Below are positions 49,801 to 57,800 of a stretch of 64,000 bases of DNA, in pieces. The notes below the pieces were generated by a model. The model did not search any database, was not told where the DNA came from, and saw nothing but the letters and a program-made list of their open reading frames with translations. The first letter of the stretch is position 1. Each line of letters starts with the position of its first letter. The translations under genes were made by a program, and so were the position numbers. Source of the stretch: Symbiodinium natans (Eukaryota > Sar > Dinophyceae > Suessiales > Symbiodiniaceae). The DNA lies in assembly GCA_905221605.1 (NCBI GenBank), contig CAJNDS010001990.1, positions 655,675 through 719,674 on the forward strand, read 5' to 3'.

Positions 49801-52278
49801 TTGGGGTTTGGGGTTTGATGGCCCAAGAGGCTCCAAGACTTCCAACCCATGAGCTTTAGGGTTTAGGGTTTAGGGTTTAGGGTTTAGGGTTTAGAAGAGC
49901 CCTCACAAACCTAGCCAGTCAGCTGGTCTGGGGGTTCGTTGGCCATTGCAAAGAGGGCCCCAGAGACACCCAAACCCCACGCCCCGCGCAGAGTTGAGGA
50001 ACCCTCAAAGCGGCTTTGAGGGTTTAAGGGCTTTAGGGGAACAATTCTGGACTCTCCCTAAACCCTAAACCCTAAACACTAAACCCTAAACCCTAAACGC
50101 CCCAAACCCAATCCTGAGCTCGGGCACGTGGATTTCCCAGCGCCGTTGGCACCGATACCTGGCTTTGGGCACTGTGGTGGGCAGCTGGACGATTTGAGGT
50201 CCCTAAACCCTAAACCCTAAACCCTAAACCCTAAACCCTAAACCCTAAACCCTAAACCCTAAACCCTAAACCCTAAACCCTAAACCCTAAACCCCCCTGT
50301 TTCAAGAGACAAAAAAGCAAACAGCCACACCCGGGTCCCAAAGGCCTGAACCCCAGCCGCAAACCCCCAAGCTTCATGCAAGGTTCGTGAGCCGTGAAGG
50401 GTTTAGGGTTTAGGGTTTAGGGTTTAGGGTTTAGGGTTTAGGGTTTAGGGTTTAGGGTTTAGGGTTTAGGGTTTAGGGTTTAGGGTTTAGGGTTAGGGGT
50501 TACGGGTTAGGGGTTTCGGGTTTAGGGGTTAGGGGTTTAGGGTTTAGGGTTTAGGGTTTAGGGTTTAGGGTTTAGGGTTTAGGGTTTAGGGGTGAGTTCG
50601 TACTCTGAGCCTGGAAATTAGGAGGAATTAAGACTAAGGTACAGGGCGTCGGCAGGATTCAGGGCGTGGGGCTTTGGGCTTTGGACAAAAATGGCTCGGT
50701 AGGGAGAAGCCCTAAACCCTAAACCCTAAACCCTAAACCCTAAACCCTAAACCCTAAACCCTAAACCCTAAACCCTAATTAAGCCCGAATTCCTAAACCC
50801 CTTGGTTTTGCCGAGGTACACAACACTCGGCTGCCATGTGGTAGCTGGAAGCTGAGCTGGTCCAGAATCGGCTGCGAGCCTTCATGGATAGCAGGGCCGA
50901 TTTTTGTAGGCTTTGGGGTTGATAAAAGGCCTTATAGGGATACCTCATTAAACCCAAACAAGTGGCCTGAATTATCGGAAATCACCCCCCCCCCCCCCCA
51001 TCTTCCCCCGCCCACACATTGAGGAAAGGGGACGGAGCCGGAGTCTTTCTGAGACCCAAGGTGGCCTCCCTCATCCTCTGAAAACGGTAAATGCAGCCGG
51101 GCTTGTGGTTTGGCATCGAACGGTTTAGACACCCACGTGGCATCCTAGGTTGCCCAGGAACCTAGGATGAAAAAGGGTGCCCTTTTTTGTTTTAAGGGCT
51201 TGATAAGGGAACCTAAACCTACCAAAAAGGGAATAAGGGTACTACTGGGCAGCCTAGCATCTAACGCCTATGCGCGGTGAACACCCAGGGCAAGCGCTCT
51301 CCGCGGACCGAGCAACACCAAAGCCGCAACACCAAACCTCGTTGAGAGCGAGGCTTCAAGCAATAGACCCTAAACCCTACAACCCTATCAACCCAAAAAC
51401 CCTAAAACCCTAAAAACCTTAAAACCTTAAAACCCTTAAACCCTAACCCCCACACCCCAAAGACACCAAACACCAATCCAGACCCACCTTAAACACCTGA
51501 CACCCTTCCACCCCCGACCCCCTCCCACCCCTTAAACCCTATCCCTAAACCCTAAACCCTAAATCCTAAACCACCTTAAACCCTGAACCCTGAACCCTTA
51601 AAGCCTTCCACCCCCCCCCCCCCCCCAGCAACTCCAAAGCCCCGCCCATGCCTGGCAAAGGCGCGAAGCTCAAGTTCGAGACCTCTTTTTGCCAGGGGGG
51701 CTTGGGGAAAAAGGGTTTGGGGGTTTGGGGTATTTAGGGTTTTAGGGTTTAGGGTCTATGGTTTAGGGTTTTAGGGCTTTAGGGTCTAGGGTTTAGGGCT
51801 TTAGGGTTAGGATTTAGGGATTAGGCTTTATGGTGTACCTCGATTCAAGATCCTGGGGTTTAGGGTTTAGGCTTGCGGGTTTAGGGATAGGGTTTAGAGT
51901 TTGGAGTTTAGGGTTTAGGGTTTGGGTTTGCCTTCTTTGACTTGTATGGGCCACTTGCGATATTCCGGGCTTGCAGTGTGCTGCGCATGTGCGAGGTGCG
52001 GTGCACAACATGAGAGCTTAGTCCTGTCATACAGGGCGTCCTCTTCCCGAATCCCGAACCCTAAGCCCTAAACCCTAAACCCTAAAACCTAAACCCTAAA
52101 CCCTAAACCCTAAACCCTAAACCCTGAACCCTGAACCCTGAACCCTGAACCCTGAACCCTGAACCCTGAACCCTGACCACACTGCAACGCAAGGAAACCG
52201 AAGCCCAGAACCCAACCCTCAATGGCCGGTACTCTCTCATGGCCTCGACTGCAAAGCCATCTAAGGCCATGGCCCCAG
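31813..52278 (-). CDS. Gene A: soluble ABC ATPase, CAF16/ABCI-like, 14 exons
   Basis: Spliced minus-strand gene, 284 aa. Exons in transcript order: 52217-52278 (ATG at 52270), 51652-51682, 50822-50881, 50128-50158, 49541-49619, 48832-48930, 47638-47687, 45980-46027, 44990-45025, 44452-44506, 43544-43624, 33351-33396, 32690-32770, 31813-31916 (stop TAA). All junctions keep phase and the coding sum is 855 nt. Seen in the joined protein: VSNLSF near residue 19, Walker A GANGAGKS at 51-58, a GGWRGTV stretch near 103, signature LSEGE at 157-161 followed by RRRVEL, Walker B VVLLDE with E182, and H-loop THVFEG with H220. There are no membrane segments. Length and motif order match single-domain CAF16 (CCR4-NOT-associated) and plant ABCI soluble ATPases, which bind and hydrolyse ATP; the partner is unknown. 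Donors are seven GT and six GC, all acceptors AG. ATG choice: GCCATGGCC just after a CAG acceptor, which could accept a trans-spliced leader. The exon 11 to 12 junction is the least certain. Confidence 0.85.
32563..32637 (-). repeat. Telomere-like array in gene A intron 13
   Basis: About ten CCCTAAA units near the donor of the 32690-32770 exon. Confidence 0.95.
33503..33791 (+). repeat. 5' LTR
   Basis: 289 bp, base-for-base the same as the 3' copy at 42413-42701. It begins TGTTAAAGG and ends TTTCAATA. It would carry the element's promoter and polyadenylation signals, but I see no clear TATA box, in keeping with dinoflagellate promoters. The 3' boundary is fixed by the primer-binding site and the target duplication. 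Confidence 0.95.
33792..33806 (+). promoter_or_regulatory. Primer-binding site, half-tRNA-iMet type
   Basis: The sequence right after the 5' LTR is GGTTATGATGGCCCA. The first seven bases are complementary to the anticodon loop of eukaryotic initiator tRNA-Met (CAUAACC), and GGCCCA matches the adjoining stem after a two-base insertion. Drosophila copia and yeast Ty5 are known to prime from such an internal, cleaved half of initiator tRNA. The two bases that do not pair in the standard tRNA create the start codons of the polyprotein. Confidence 0.55.
33796..42372 (+). CDS. Copia-type Gag-Pol polyprotein with extra methyltransferase-like, oxygenase and SAP domains
   Basis: One 2858-aa frame, start 5 nt after the LTR, stop TAA. 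Gag occupies roughly 1-730 with a CCCH finger (C672, C681, C687, H691) and a CCHC knuckle (C705, C708, H713, C718). Protease: DSGA at 829-832. Residues 1041-1250 resemble a degenerate C5-methyltransferase fold: LCAG at 1045-1048, GGPPG at 1101-1105 with no catalytic Cys, FFLEHP at 1156-1161. Integrase has an HHCC-type finger, catalytic D1306, D1509, E1544, and an acidic insertion near 1346-1455. Residues about 1735-1895 look like a 2OG-Fe(II) oxygenase: HQDQNN at 1798-1803, GGELWVE at 1820-1826, distal H1869, R1878. Reverse transcriptase has D2115 and YVDD at 2218-2221. RNase H has D2391, E2430, D2465 and D2513. The tail has two hydrophobic segments (about 2549-2565 and 2590-2606), seven 9-residue repeats and a SAP-like motif at 2774-2803. 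Core enzyme assignments are certain; methyltransferase-like and oxygenase calls rest on motif pattern. Confidence 0.93.
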   Translation: MMAQPPATDTPLANGIEPFVAHREDEPASQVCDGPGRQVSDVPMTSQEAATLQAVLESDAPRGYGTMENAPRPSVTQPGDFDRVGTEENGPRHLQAEPTNLTTDDRARPSESERTGGSAGQSAHGYFTPRSVQSLVPPRGVWFSGMEMPGWVNRLGAYMSMGGHGENYPSPLAGSSRSSPPGGRAFVLRSPMGSQPKAPAATPPSSSSVPAEAIQAEVQRQLGGLLNRLQQAEDRNKDLHAELERYRRRETEQAWSPWTRNENLAAVGPTQAPGLVTEIGEGPGISDRDAASVPAPPDTWSSGQQPGISSRPYVHEGEAQSFPRSSTAPLTPANTVTPGLLESIMGRVRSPSPPPPPRTGSDAAVLDALTQGMKQLQDLQMQAMSKATLSNQQVEIVKPGTTNLAPIPQLRGDSLATAALEFQDWLEVAGSVMSDVSESSGQWWQLVIKQVDGTYHRWLGATPLERLQVFPEQSFELCTGRWVRLNARVTSMMLGAMDESLRADMVSQRLTQDTVKMLFRLHTLFQPGGSAERYEMLRRLQTPSEFLQGGDSLAEALKVVRAWPRWLSRCQAVKMSPPDPSVLAKGLASVTSKYIQGSEDASFRTAMLRTTLRLDGQPSLDQVMAYQKHLQAELETLVATTSTTPTPKVRAADARALDKTDKAKDKEKGELCRYFMKSTGCRRGMKCNYAHSMASLDRETRSKKCLQCGSESHRQKECPVGKGGSKGKSTSSSAPTSPTNKPTSSTSTTTNGPVAASVAVEEGSGAAVQGVPWTLESLVQAAQQIVQAQAQRPEATEGEKSPEKTSSLRVLIVKDIRVCSLRTTTALLDSGATHALRSATSWEEWSQSEPVMVQLAGSHSLQMKMNQAGSLLMPPKTTGAEGEGQTIVPLGELVKTLGYTLHWSPDACLLLDENGGKTRLNVSSGCPQMCEVEALTLIARLEERKRERLENETLVTQDRIAAVAAGMDKSWFEYLMHYTNNGNREMGLRALRDAPFLQDLPGECLNGMVPSALPESGWDVLKPIEFLTRAQRRSLLRAKRWVVHLCAGKESHIEFFKLDKGDTAVLELDVDRCKGQDILSERVWRMLMWGAREGRVDLIFGGPPGRADLVAALNRKEPLALKNLAVIARMLWLHVVATSGRLTRAKGSNRRRSVGFFLEHPGELTKKGSLWKMPLWESFQEESGQFKVSFDQRGMGALSSSPTTIGTNIPYFQALQDVGVESEQMEGESVTTSRWSPGLVKAMLVAFHMWTKSPSLLALSERAWQKHVENNHEPFRRDCLTCVMSRGVGKRHARICHPDSYVLTSDLTGPIKPGLDTMVRGSLTKSMRYILVARYAFPTEFLKSYRGGDLPQGPGLHLPEEDDGSGGGIGPLGDKELDLEAAASHRGDPSGEVRDDDVRSNEEGELVLEDGMDEEMPRGSLGDEDAPESGDEADDKKNPLESSGEEGVPVDGKGHKVMVQGDCEAPEMSYLVFSTALTDNKNATIRAALQDVVLYIASLGMPVMRFHADRGEFFSTHFRAWLRNQGIRATWSEPGVPQSNGMAERTVRWIKDRARTLLRGGGLPLELWPAAVETAAAEQRARVLGWRSKLMAPFGSRVHLKKRPFTAKGPRRKAEALESKWTSGHYVGLSGLIDNGHLVYVPPGNDGPEDKGGFLHTMHVRPHLHDPGPPVDELDVDLPEPLARRRIVGKRRPAERKLQVSNPSQEEIAKYATSRAAELLEDWNFEEAKLLVEELGALGFFDMRKFGVYRHGGVVGTMKGSLEFPELTKLMARIIKDTEPSATFTAMWVARNVERGVHQDQNNAGASYNYVVPIVCPDKGGELWVELESGDVVTGRVTKALDKDGREMYGQLLPLTMNTCNVFSPRRRHQILPWKGERQVLIGYTPECMGKLTYDDIERLEELGFVVPTFQFPEAGLRSDVKLQGVVAEGHGEPPEDGSGNNYLEIDRGWVCIDPLLEKPLPEAPAAKKIEVGYTRNIEKLLSELTGPLEVTHNVHPDEVVANIEAWEPAIRKEVNSVSVAIQKLLVGAEERNRWFARPGAQRLPAKFVFTIKPRDDAVATDPTTWFKRKARLVVCGNMATNECGSVYTEAAPAESVRAALVMTVKNSWVIGVLDVVTAFLRTPIGETKGDPVIMIQPPKLLEKMGITSSWELWGLVRALYGLKESPRLWGAYRDKQLAELTVTIAGAIWCMRQGKAITSWWTVRDENETVQAVVVVYVDDFLLCGKEPVIRQLAKEIQTLWETSDLRLLQRDVDLRFLGMELHYEDNGSLSISQGAYVQELLRSHGVENPHSCKVPLSKEHAVMEISEDETGADLQDIRDAQQRTGEILWLSQRSRPDLAYLSSIMASLSTRSPRRTIQLGQRALGYLFKTRWYKLGITFDGNQLSMYCDAAFAPEGGRSHEGWAVMWAGTPILWRSGRQSLTSLSTGESELIAILNGTLGMLSVESMLCDLEIRVEKREVRSDSTAALAIASGGSSWRTRHLRIKANWLFEHLQSGYVTSRHCAGVVQLADLLTKALAGQRIIDLLALWGMHCTGARVHHTETPKGAARILVAMICCLLVLTTEASRETARIEEEAHMRGIQLDWDLVGWLLIFLAIIGLVAAWEASKWIAGQIANEWTPGASKRKLKKLKKLRDVTAAAIQMELEYQAKVRTGEQPDSTVQREPPDSTVQREPPDSTVRREPPDSTVRREPPDSTVRREPPDSTVRREPPDSTDRRERAVGQNPQPSTPRVLRSFEELLQSPSGSAVTLTDTPEDSLERERVAQDTVMLMTVDEIKAGLRQEGYRTSGLKEELAARLSVKLLNEEAGRQQPTTRQLKYVLWLWRRHSLGFKYHLKWRDINEKGRISAWLASWKHG
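41764..41952 (+). repeat. 27-bp tandem repeat in the polyprotein C-terminus
   Basis: Seven units with exact 27-bp spacing (GATTCCAC recurs at 41773, 41800, 41827, 41854, 41881, 41908 and 41935). Each unit encodes a nine-residue REPPDSTVR-type segment, so length changes keep the frame. It lies between the hydrophobic segments and the SAP motif and is likely a flexible linker. Confidence 0.9.
42404..42412 (+). promoter_or_regulatory. Polypurine tract
   Basis: GAGGAGGAG directly abuts the 3' LTR, the position where plus-strand DNA synthesis is primed in LTR retrotransposons. Confidence 0.75.
42413..42701 (+). repeat. 3' LTR
   Basis: Identical partner of the 5' LTR at an offset of 8910 bp. Immediately followed by the ACCCT target duplication and a CCCTAAA array. 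Absence of any difference between the two copies argues for recent insertion or recent gene conversion. Confidence 0.95.
42707..43540. other. Intron 11 of gene A, part beyond the retrotransposon
   Basis: Continuation of the CCCTAAA array interrupted by the element, then low-complexity TTTAGGG remnants, the family 3 repeat and AT-rich sequence. No exon seen here; the H-loop exon of gene A lies on the other side of the element at 33351-33396. Confidence 0.6.
43293..43367. repeat. Small dispersed repeat, family 3
   Basis: AGGGACCCTAA ... TAATTATTCCGACCCC recurs in altered form at about 52408-52461 (AGGGACCCTGG ... TAATTCTTCCGACCC) and inverted at about 46040-46095 (GGGTCGGAATAATTCC ... GGTCCC). 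Confidence 0.5.
45061..45167. repeat. MITE-like hairpin family 1, best copy
   Basis: Near-perfect inverted arms of about 30 bp, outer ends GGGATGTTCCCCCTTATA and TATAAGGGGAACATCCC, with AACAGTCCTTA and TAAGGACTGTT inside. Located in intron 8 of gene A. Confidence 0.85.
46411..46510. repeat. MITE-like hairpin family 1, diverged copy
   Basis: Arms GGTCCCCCCTGATACTAAG and AAGGACTGTTAGTATAGGGG match family 1 with substitutions. Located in intron 7 of gene A. Confidence 0.7.
46728..46802. repeat. Tandem duplication of about 40 bp
   Basis: TTCTCAGAGCATGCAGTTTCGA is followed by GTCTCAGAGCTTGCAATTTCGA at about a 40-bp offset. Located in intron 7 of gene A, just before the minisatellite. Confidence 0.65.
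46975..47495. repeat. Degenerate ~34-bp minisatellite in gene A intron 7
   Basis: Repeated unit around GAGGTTGCGCGAGCAAA followed by AAACTCAAAG, about a dozen diverged copies, some with a longer CCCCGGAGCAGG insert. Frames through it are open only because the unit lacks stops; they have no domain and no matching splice sites, so I do not call a protein. Confidence 0.8.
50205..50590. repeat. Facing telomere-like arrays in gene A intron 3
   Basis: CCCTAAA at 50205-50293, then about 100 bp unique, then TTTAGGG at 50399-50492 and 50530-50590 with GGGTTAGGGGTT-type variants between. Confidence 0.9.
51144..51257. repeat. MITE-like family 2, copy
   Basis: Begins CCTAGGTTGCCCAG and ends CTACTGGGCAGCCTAG, imperfect terminal inverted repeats. 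Interior holds AAAAAGGGTGCCCTTTTTT and TTGATAAGGGAACC. Near-copy of 56629-56743. Confidence 0.8.
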
Positions 52279-52950
52279 CTGCGAGAACAAAAACCGGCTT
52301 TCTTTGGGTTTAGGGTTTAGGGTGGTTCACTCTTGGGGCCTGAATAGTTAGCATGGGGTTTTGGGGGGTTTTGGGGGGGGGGGGGGGTATTCGAGTATAT
52401 TTTTTCAAGGGACCCTGGACGCTAGGGGATCCTATTGGTAATTCTTCCGACCCTGTATTAGGGTAGAAGGCTTAGGGGTTGCTGACAATCTTGGCTTGGG
52501 GTTCGGGGTTCAGGGCTAGGGTTCTGGGTTTATAGGGTTGAGGGTTCAAGGCTTAGGGTTCAGAATTCTGGGTTTCGCCAGCCTACATGAGCTTTTTTGT
52601 CTGCATGTTGTCCGGTCTACGGTCTATGGCGCTTACGTGGGTTCACAGGGTAGGCCCCACCGGGCTGTGTGCTCAAGGCTAAGTGTTCCCGTTTTGCCAG
52701 AAGTTCAGCAACAGAAAAGACGAAGCACTGCTGAGGACAGTTGCAAGCACAATGAGCTGACACCGGGGTTGTTCTGCAGGTCCATAAACGGGATGGTCCA
52801 TGGGTAAAGGGTCCAAGCAAAGTGGACCCCTCACTTCCGACTACCTTTTGGTTCTTGTGGGAACAGGTCCTCTGTAACAACTAATGCATGACCCGCTTGA
52901 CCGTCTCCTCTCTTTTCCCCATGCGCACCCTAATTCCTGAGTTCTCACAG

Positions 52951-53057
52951 ACCCAAGGGTAACCTAGGAAACAAAGGGTACCCTTTTTGATTTAAAGGGG
53001 CTTATCAAGGAACCCAAGTCCTAACCAGCAAGCGGAATAAGGGTCGACTCTGAGTCC
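52951..53057. repeat. MITE-like family 2, diverged copy
   Basis: Shares AACCTAGGAAACAAAGGGTACCC, the TTATCAAGGAACC core and GGAATAAGGGT order with the better copies, with weak termini. Confidence 0.55.
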
Positions 53058-54201
53058 GAAGATACTTCGTGGCCGAGGATTCTGACCGCAGACTGCCTGC
53101 TCCTGCTTTGCTTTTTCTCCGCCTTGCTGTGGTCCACGGACTCTTTGGTTGCTTTGCTGGCAGGCCTTGAAGATCGAACTACATCTCGTGTCAGGCACGA
53201 AAACGGATCAGAGTATCCCAAACCCTGTAATCGTGATCCTCCCTTTTCTAAAATTTTCAAAACCCACAGATGCTAAGTGTCTGTCGTTACGACGAGAAAG
53301 GGTATGTCTTTCGGACAGGCAAGTACTGTCTACAGCCCGCTATTTCACGGGGCCTGACTTTTGCACTTTGGGTCGCCGAGCTCGCTGTAACCTTTCTTTT
53401 GCCCAGGGGGCCAGATGCACCATCACATATCCGAAAGCTAGAGGAGATACACGTCTGTCGGTTCCACACCCCGTAAACCCTAAACCCTAAATACTGCTTT
53501 GCGCGGTCTATCCGCGTGTCCCACGAGGCCACTCACGGAGGCTCCTTCACCGCTGGCCGTTTTGAAGGTTTGCGGCGGGGTCTGAGGGTTTAGGGCTTGG
53601 GGCTCATCACCGCATAGAGTTGCAACACTAGCCTCACTAGCCGAAAACTCAACCAGTAATGCAAGATGCTCAAGGGCTGGGGGGTTGGGGCTTAAGGAGT
53701 CTCAGAGGGCGTGGTCCCTAAACCCTAAACCCTAAACCCTAAACCCTAAACCCTAAACCTCAAACCCCTAAACCTGGGCACAACACCAGGCCGAAAATTA
53801 GGGGCCGATGCAAAAGCCCTGAACCTCACCAGAATATCAGTGGATCCCGAACCTGAAGCCCAAAACCCTGAACCGCGGTTTTAGGGTTTAGGGTTTAGGG
53901 TTTGGGGTTTAGGGTTTGGGGTTTAGGGTTTAGGGTTTCGGGTTTAGGGTTTAGGGTTCACACCCCTTTCAAGACCACTGGGTTCAGGGTTAGCGTCTGA
54001 AGAGTTGATGGATGTCACTAGGTACACCCGCTTTTCCGGACTGTCCAATCATAGTGCAAAACCATACTACGAGTACATATAATTTGGGATACCAAATTCC
54101 ATAACAGTGGTAGTGTTCGAGGTTCAATGGGGAGAGTTTCAAGTAGGGTTACAAGTACCCTGACTAAGGGTCAGTTCTAATTCTAAATACCATAAGCATG
54201 A

Positions 54202-54297
54202 GTATGAACCCCCGTATACTAACAGTCCTTAATGCGGATGGGACTAGGGGGTGCTATAGTCGCTATCAAGCACCGTAAGTATAAGGGGGAACATCAC
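54202..54297. repeat. MITE-like hairpin family 1, diverged copy
   Basis: Left arm ACCCCCGTATACTAACAG and right arm GTAAGTATAAGGGGGAACAT match family 1. It lies between gene C and gene A. Confidence 0.7.
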
Positions 54298-54432
54298 AAA
54301 GTATGAGTGTCGAAGCAAATTTCTCGGCTTCGAGGACTTAGGTGCCTGAGGACTAAGCCTCAAAACTTAAACCCTAAACCCTAAACCCTAAACCATAAAC
54401 CCTAAACCCCCTAAACCCCCTTATAAACCCCC

Positions 54433-54556
54433 TTCTTAACCCCTTATCTTACTTCTCCAATAACCAACGGGGAAAAAAGGTTAAACTTTAATATTCCTAC
54501 TAAATGAGGAAACCCAAAAAGTTTAAAGTTCAACTAAAGGCGAAGTAAGTTATAAA
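54433..54556. repeat. Inverted repeat within CCCCTAAA sequence
   Basis: TTATCTTACTTC and GAAGTAAGTTATAA, plus inner TTAAACTTT and AAGTTTAAA, face each other within CCCCTAAA-like flanks. No coding content. Confidence 0.5.
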
Positions 54557-54841
54557 CCCCCTAAACCCCCTAAACCCTGAGCCTTAAACCACAAATCATG
54601 AGTCTCCCCTCACCAAGATCTTTTGTAAACCAAAGCCTGGACCCTTTACCATGAACCCTGCAATCCTATAACCAATCCTAAACCAAGGCGGAGCAGCCAG
54701 CAGGAAAACAACCTAAAATCCCAAACCCCAAAACTCCAAACCCCTACAACCCTAACCCCTAAATCTCGAAAAGTGCCAAACCCTAAACCCCCTGAACCCA
54801 CCCCCCGCAAACCCCCAAGTTGAGATGCCAAATAGCGATGC

Positions 54842-57800
54842 CTAGGCCTTCATCTTCTCAAAGTATGCCAATGTCCTCAAGACGATAGCGGTTTTGGCTT
54901 TAGAGGGTATTGGGTTTTGGGCGTAAGGGGTTTTCGGGAGTTGAGGGTTTAAGGTGAAGCAGGCTTTAGGGTTCAGGGTTTTGGAATTTTGACATTTCCC
55001 TGAACCCTTATAACCCCTTGTCTCGGTTATCCGACGTACAAGGCTCCGTACTGAGGTAGGAAAACACATCCTAAACCCATCAGAAGGCCACAGGATCTCC
55101 CCCCAATCAGTGAAGTGTCACAAATCCCGCCGACTTTACACCCACGAGCCTACGAGCCGCAATACATTGGCATAGGTTGACATTGGCATATACATAGACC
55201 GCATGCAATCATAAAAGCGTGCATTCTTTTCAAACTTAGAAACGCGCACCTCACGTGCACACGTTGTGCTGAAGTACACACCTGCCTCACATCCAACGTG
55301 AATACGTTGAAGGCATCCTTCATTGAAAACGGATACACAAGCAGGACATACCAACACGCAAATACATACATAGATACATACATACACACATACATCAGTG
55401 ATCAGACATCCCTAAACCCTAAACCCTAAACCCTAAACCCTAAACCCTAAACCCTAAACCCTAAACCCACAGCTCAGAAAAGAACAGCTAGTCCACTGAA
55501 AGAGAACCGACACTTTGCTGCCGGGCTGCCCTGAATGACAAGACTTGCGCGCTTTGCTGTGGCACAGAAGCATCTACGGTAAACCTACAAACCCTAAAGG
55601 GTTTAGGGTTTAGGGTTTAGGGTTTAGGGTTCAGGGTTTAGGGTTTAGGGTTTAAACTCCTGAGCCGTGTTTGTTTCGCTACAGCATTTGAACCCTGCTT
55701 TTCATACAAGGACCCTAAGCCCTCAGCCCTAAAACCATTTCTGAGCCCCCTGGCTTGGCTCTGCTCACGCCCTCTGCCGCACTGGGCGCGTGAGGAAGGT
55801 TGGGAGGAGTTGCGTGGGCTTCGGGATGTTTATGGTTCAGGGCTTCGGGATGTTTAGGGTCTGGACATTCGGGATGTTTAGGGTTTAAAAGGGCTGAGTT
55901 AGGGTTGAGGGGTTTGTTCGGGAGGCGTCCCAGCACTTCACAGGATTAGTGTTTACGGTGGCAAGTCTATTTCGGCGTCAGAGCCAGGTTGCCGATTTGG
56001 GGCTGTTCAAGTATTTGCTTCAGAACCCCAAAAGAACAAAACATAACAATCCCTATATAACCCTTAAGAAGGAAGAATGTTTTTTTTTCGGGGTTGTTGG
56101 GCAATTGGTAGTGTTCGGTGCGCTCCCTACACCCGATCTTCGTGGAGAATAAGGGAGCCGGGTCCCCTAATGGAAACCCTCAACTGCCACGGTTTAGGGG
56201 TTTAGGGTTTAGGGTTTAGGGTTTAGGGGTTACCCGAACTCCCTGTTCCAAACTATCAGAATTCCCGAAGCCCTAGGCCTGCGAAGCCACAGGACTTAAA
56301 GGGCTAATGCCTTCAGGGGGTTTTCGTTTCGAGCTCAGGGCGTCGGGCCGTGTGCCTAGTAAGTAACCGAGAACCTGTGAGGTCCTTTCTAGGCTAGGGG
56401 TGTGCGATTCAGGATTTAGGGATTATTAAGTAGGGTTCACAAAGTGTTAAAGGCTTAGGCTTTGAGATGGGGATCGCTCTGCACCTACCTCTGTCCGACA
56501 TCTTTTGCTAAATTTGACACTAAACTTCTACAGGTGACATAGGGCCAACACAAATCAACAAACTACTTCAACAGCGGATCAGCCTACACTTGACCCAGAG
56601 CTCGAGACCTGCAACACAGCACATTTCCCCTAGGTTGCCCAGTAACCTAGGATGAAAAAGGGTGGCCCTTTTTTGCTGCAAGGGGTTGATAAGGGAACCC
56701 TAAACCTACCAAAAAGGAATAAGGGTACTACTGGGCATCCTAGTCCCCGCCTGAAGAGCATGCCCAGGGCTGCCTTCAGCGGTCAGTGCTTGGAGGCGTA
56801 TAAGGCATAATAGTGTTCAGGGGTTAGGGGTTTAGGGGTTTAGGGGTTTAGGGGTTTAGGGGTTTAGGGGTTTAGGGGTTTAGGGGTTTAGGGGTTTAGG
56901 GGTTTAGGGGTTCAGGGGTTTAGGGTTTAGTGTTCAGAGGTTCAGGGTTTAAGTGTTCATGCGGGGTGTGCGTCGAACCGGGGGGGCGACTCAATAGGAA
57001 AGTAGTTAGGGAAAATCAAAATGCCCCAGACCCATCCCTTGGGACTGCTGGAGGCGTTTGAGGTCTCACTTGCACCAGTTTTTCTCGCACAGGGAGACAG
57101 CCAGCGTGACAGCATCGTGGATGCCACAGGTCGCGCTCTGGGTCTAGCCTGTGTGCCTTTTCCCGAAATTGCGGTTTTGTCCCCCTTCATTCCCCCCACA
57201 AATTGGGCTTTCTCTGCGCTGTGCTGGGTCCTTGCGACGGAGCTTGAGCTCAGCTACAAGAAGGTCCAAAAGCAAGCACGGTTCTGCACTACACCAGCGC
57301 GGAACTAAGGCGAGACCGTGATTTGGAACACCCCGATAGAAATACCTATATATATATATATGTATACATATACATATACAGATACATACATACGAACACA
57401 CACACACACACAAATCCCCTAGAAAGGACGCACGAAGCGAACCCATCTAAAAATTGGTCTCGAAACTCCAGATTAACCTACTTCTGGCGTGCTCTTCGGG
57501 GTGCTGTTGGAGCGCTTTTGGACTTGGACTGTTGCTGAAAATGGTCTTCCTCTGCTGGGGTCCACGCCGGCATATAGTTGCAATTGCCAGCCCAATCGAG
57601 CCCTAAACCCCAAGCCGCCGGGCTTTGGAGGTCCCTACGCTTCTTGACAACACTGGGAGTGCCACCTCACCATGGGCATTTGGAGCCCGGTCCATGTCAT
57701 CCAACTGCTCCTCAAGGCTGGGGATTCGTAGTTGGGATAGGGCTGGCACCCAAATTATTCATTAGCTAAGTCCCCGAAGTTCCTAAAAGGCAAAAGCAAA

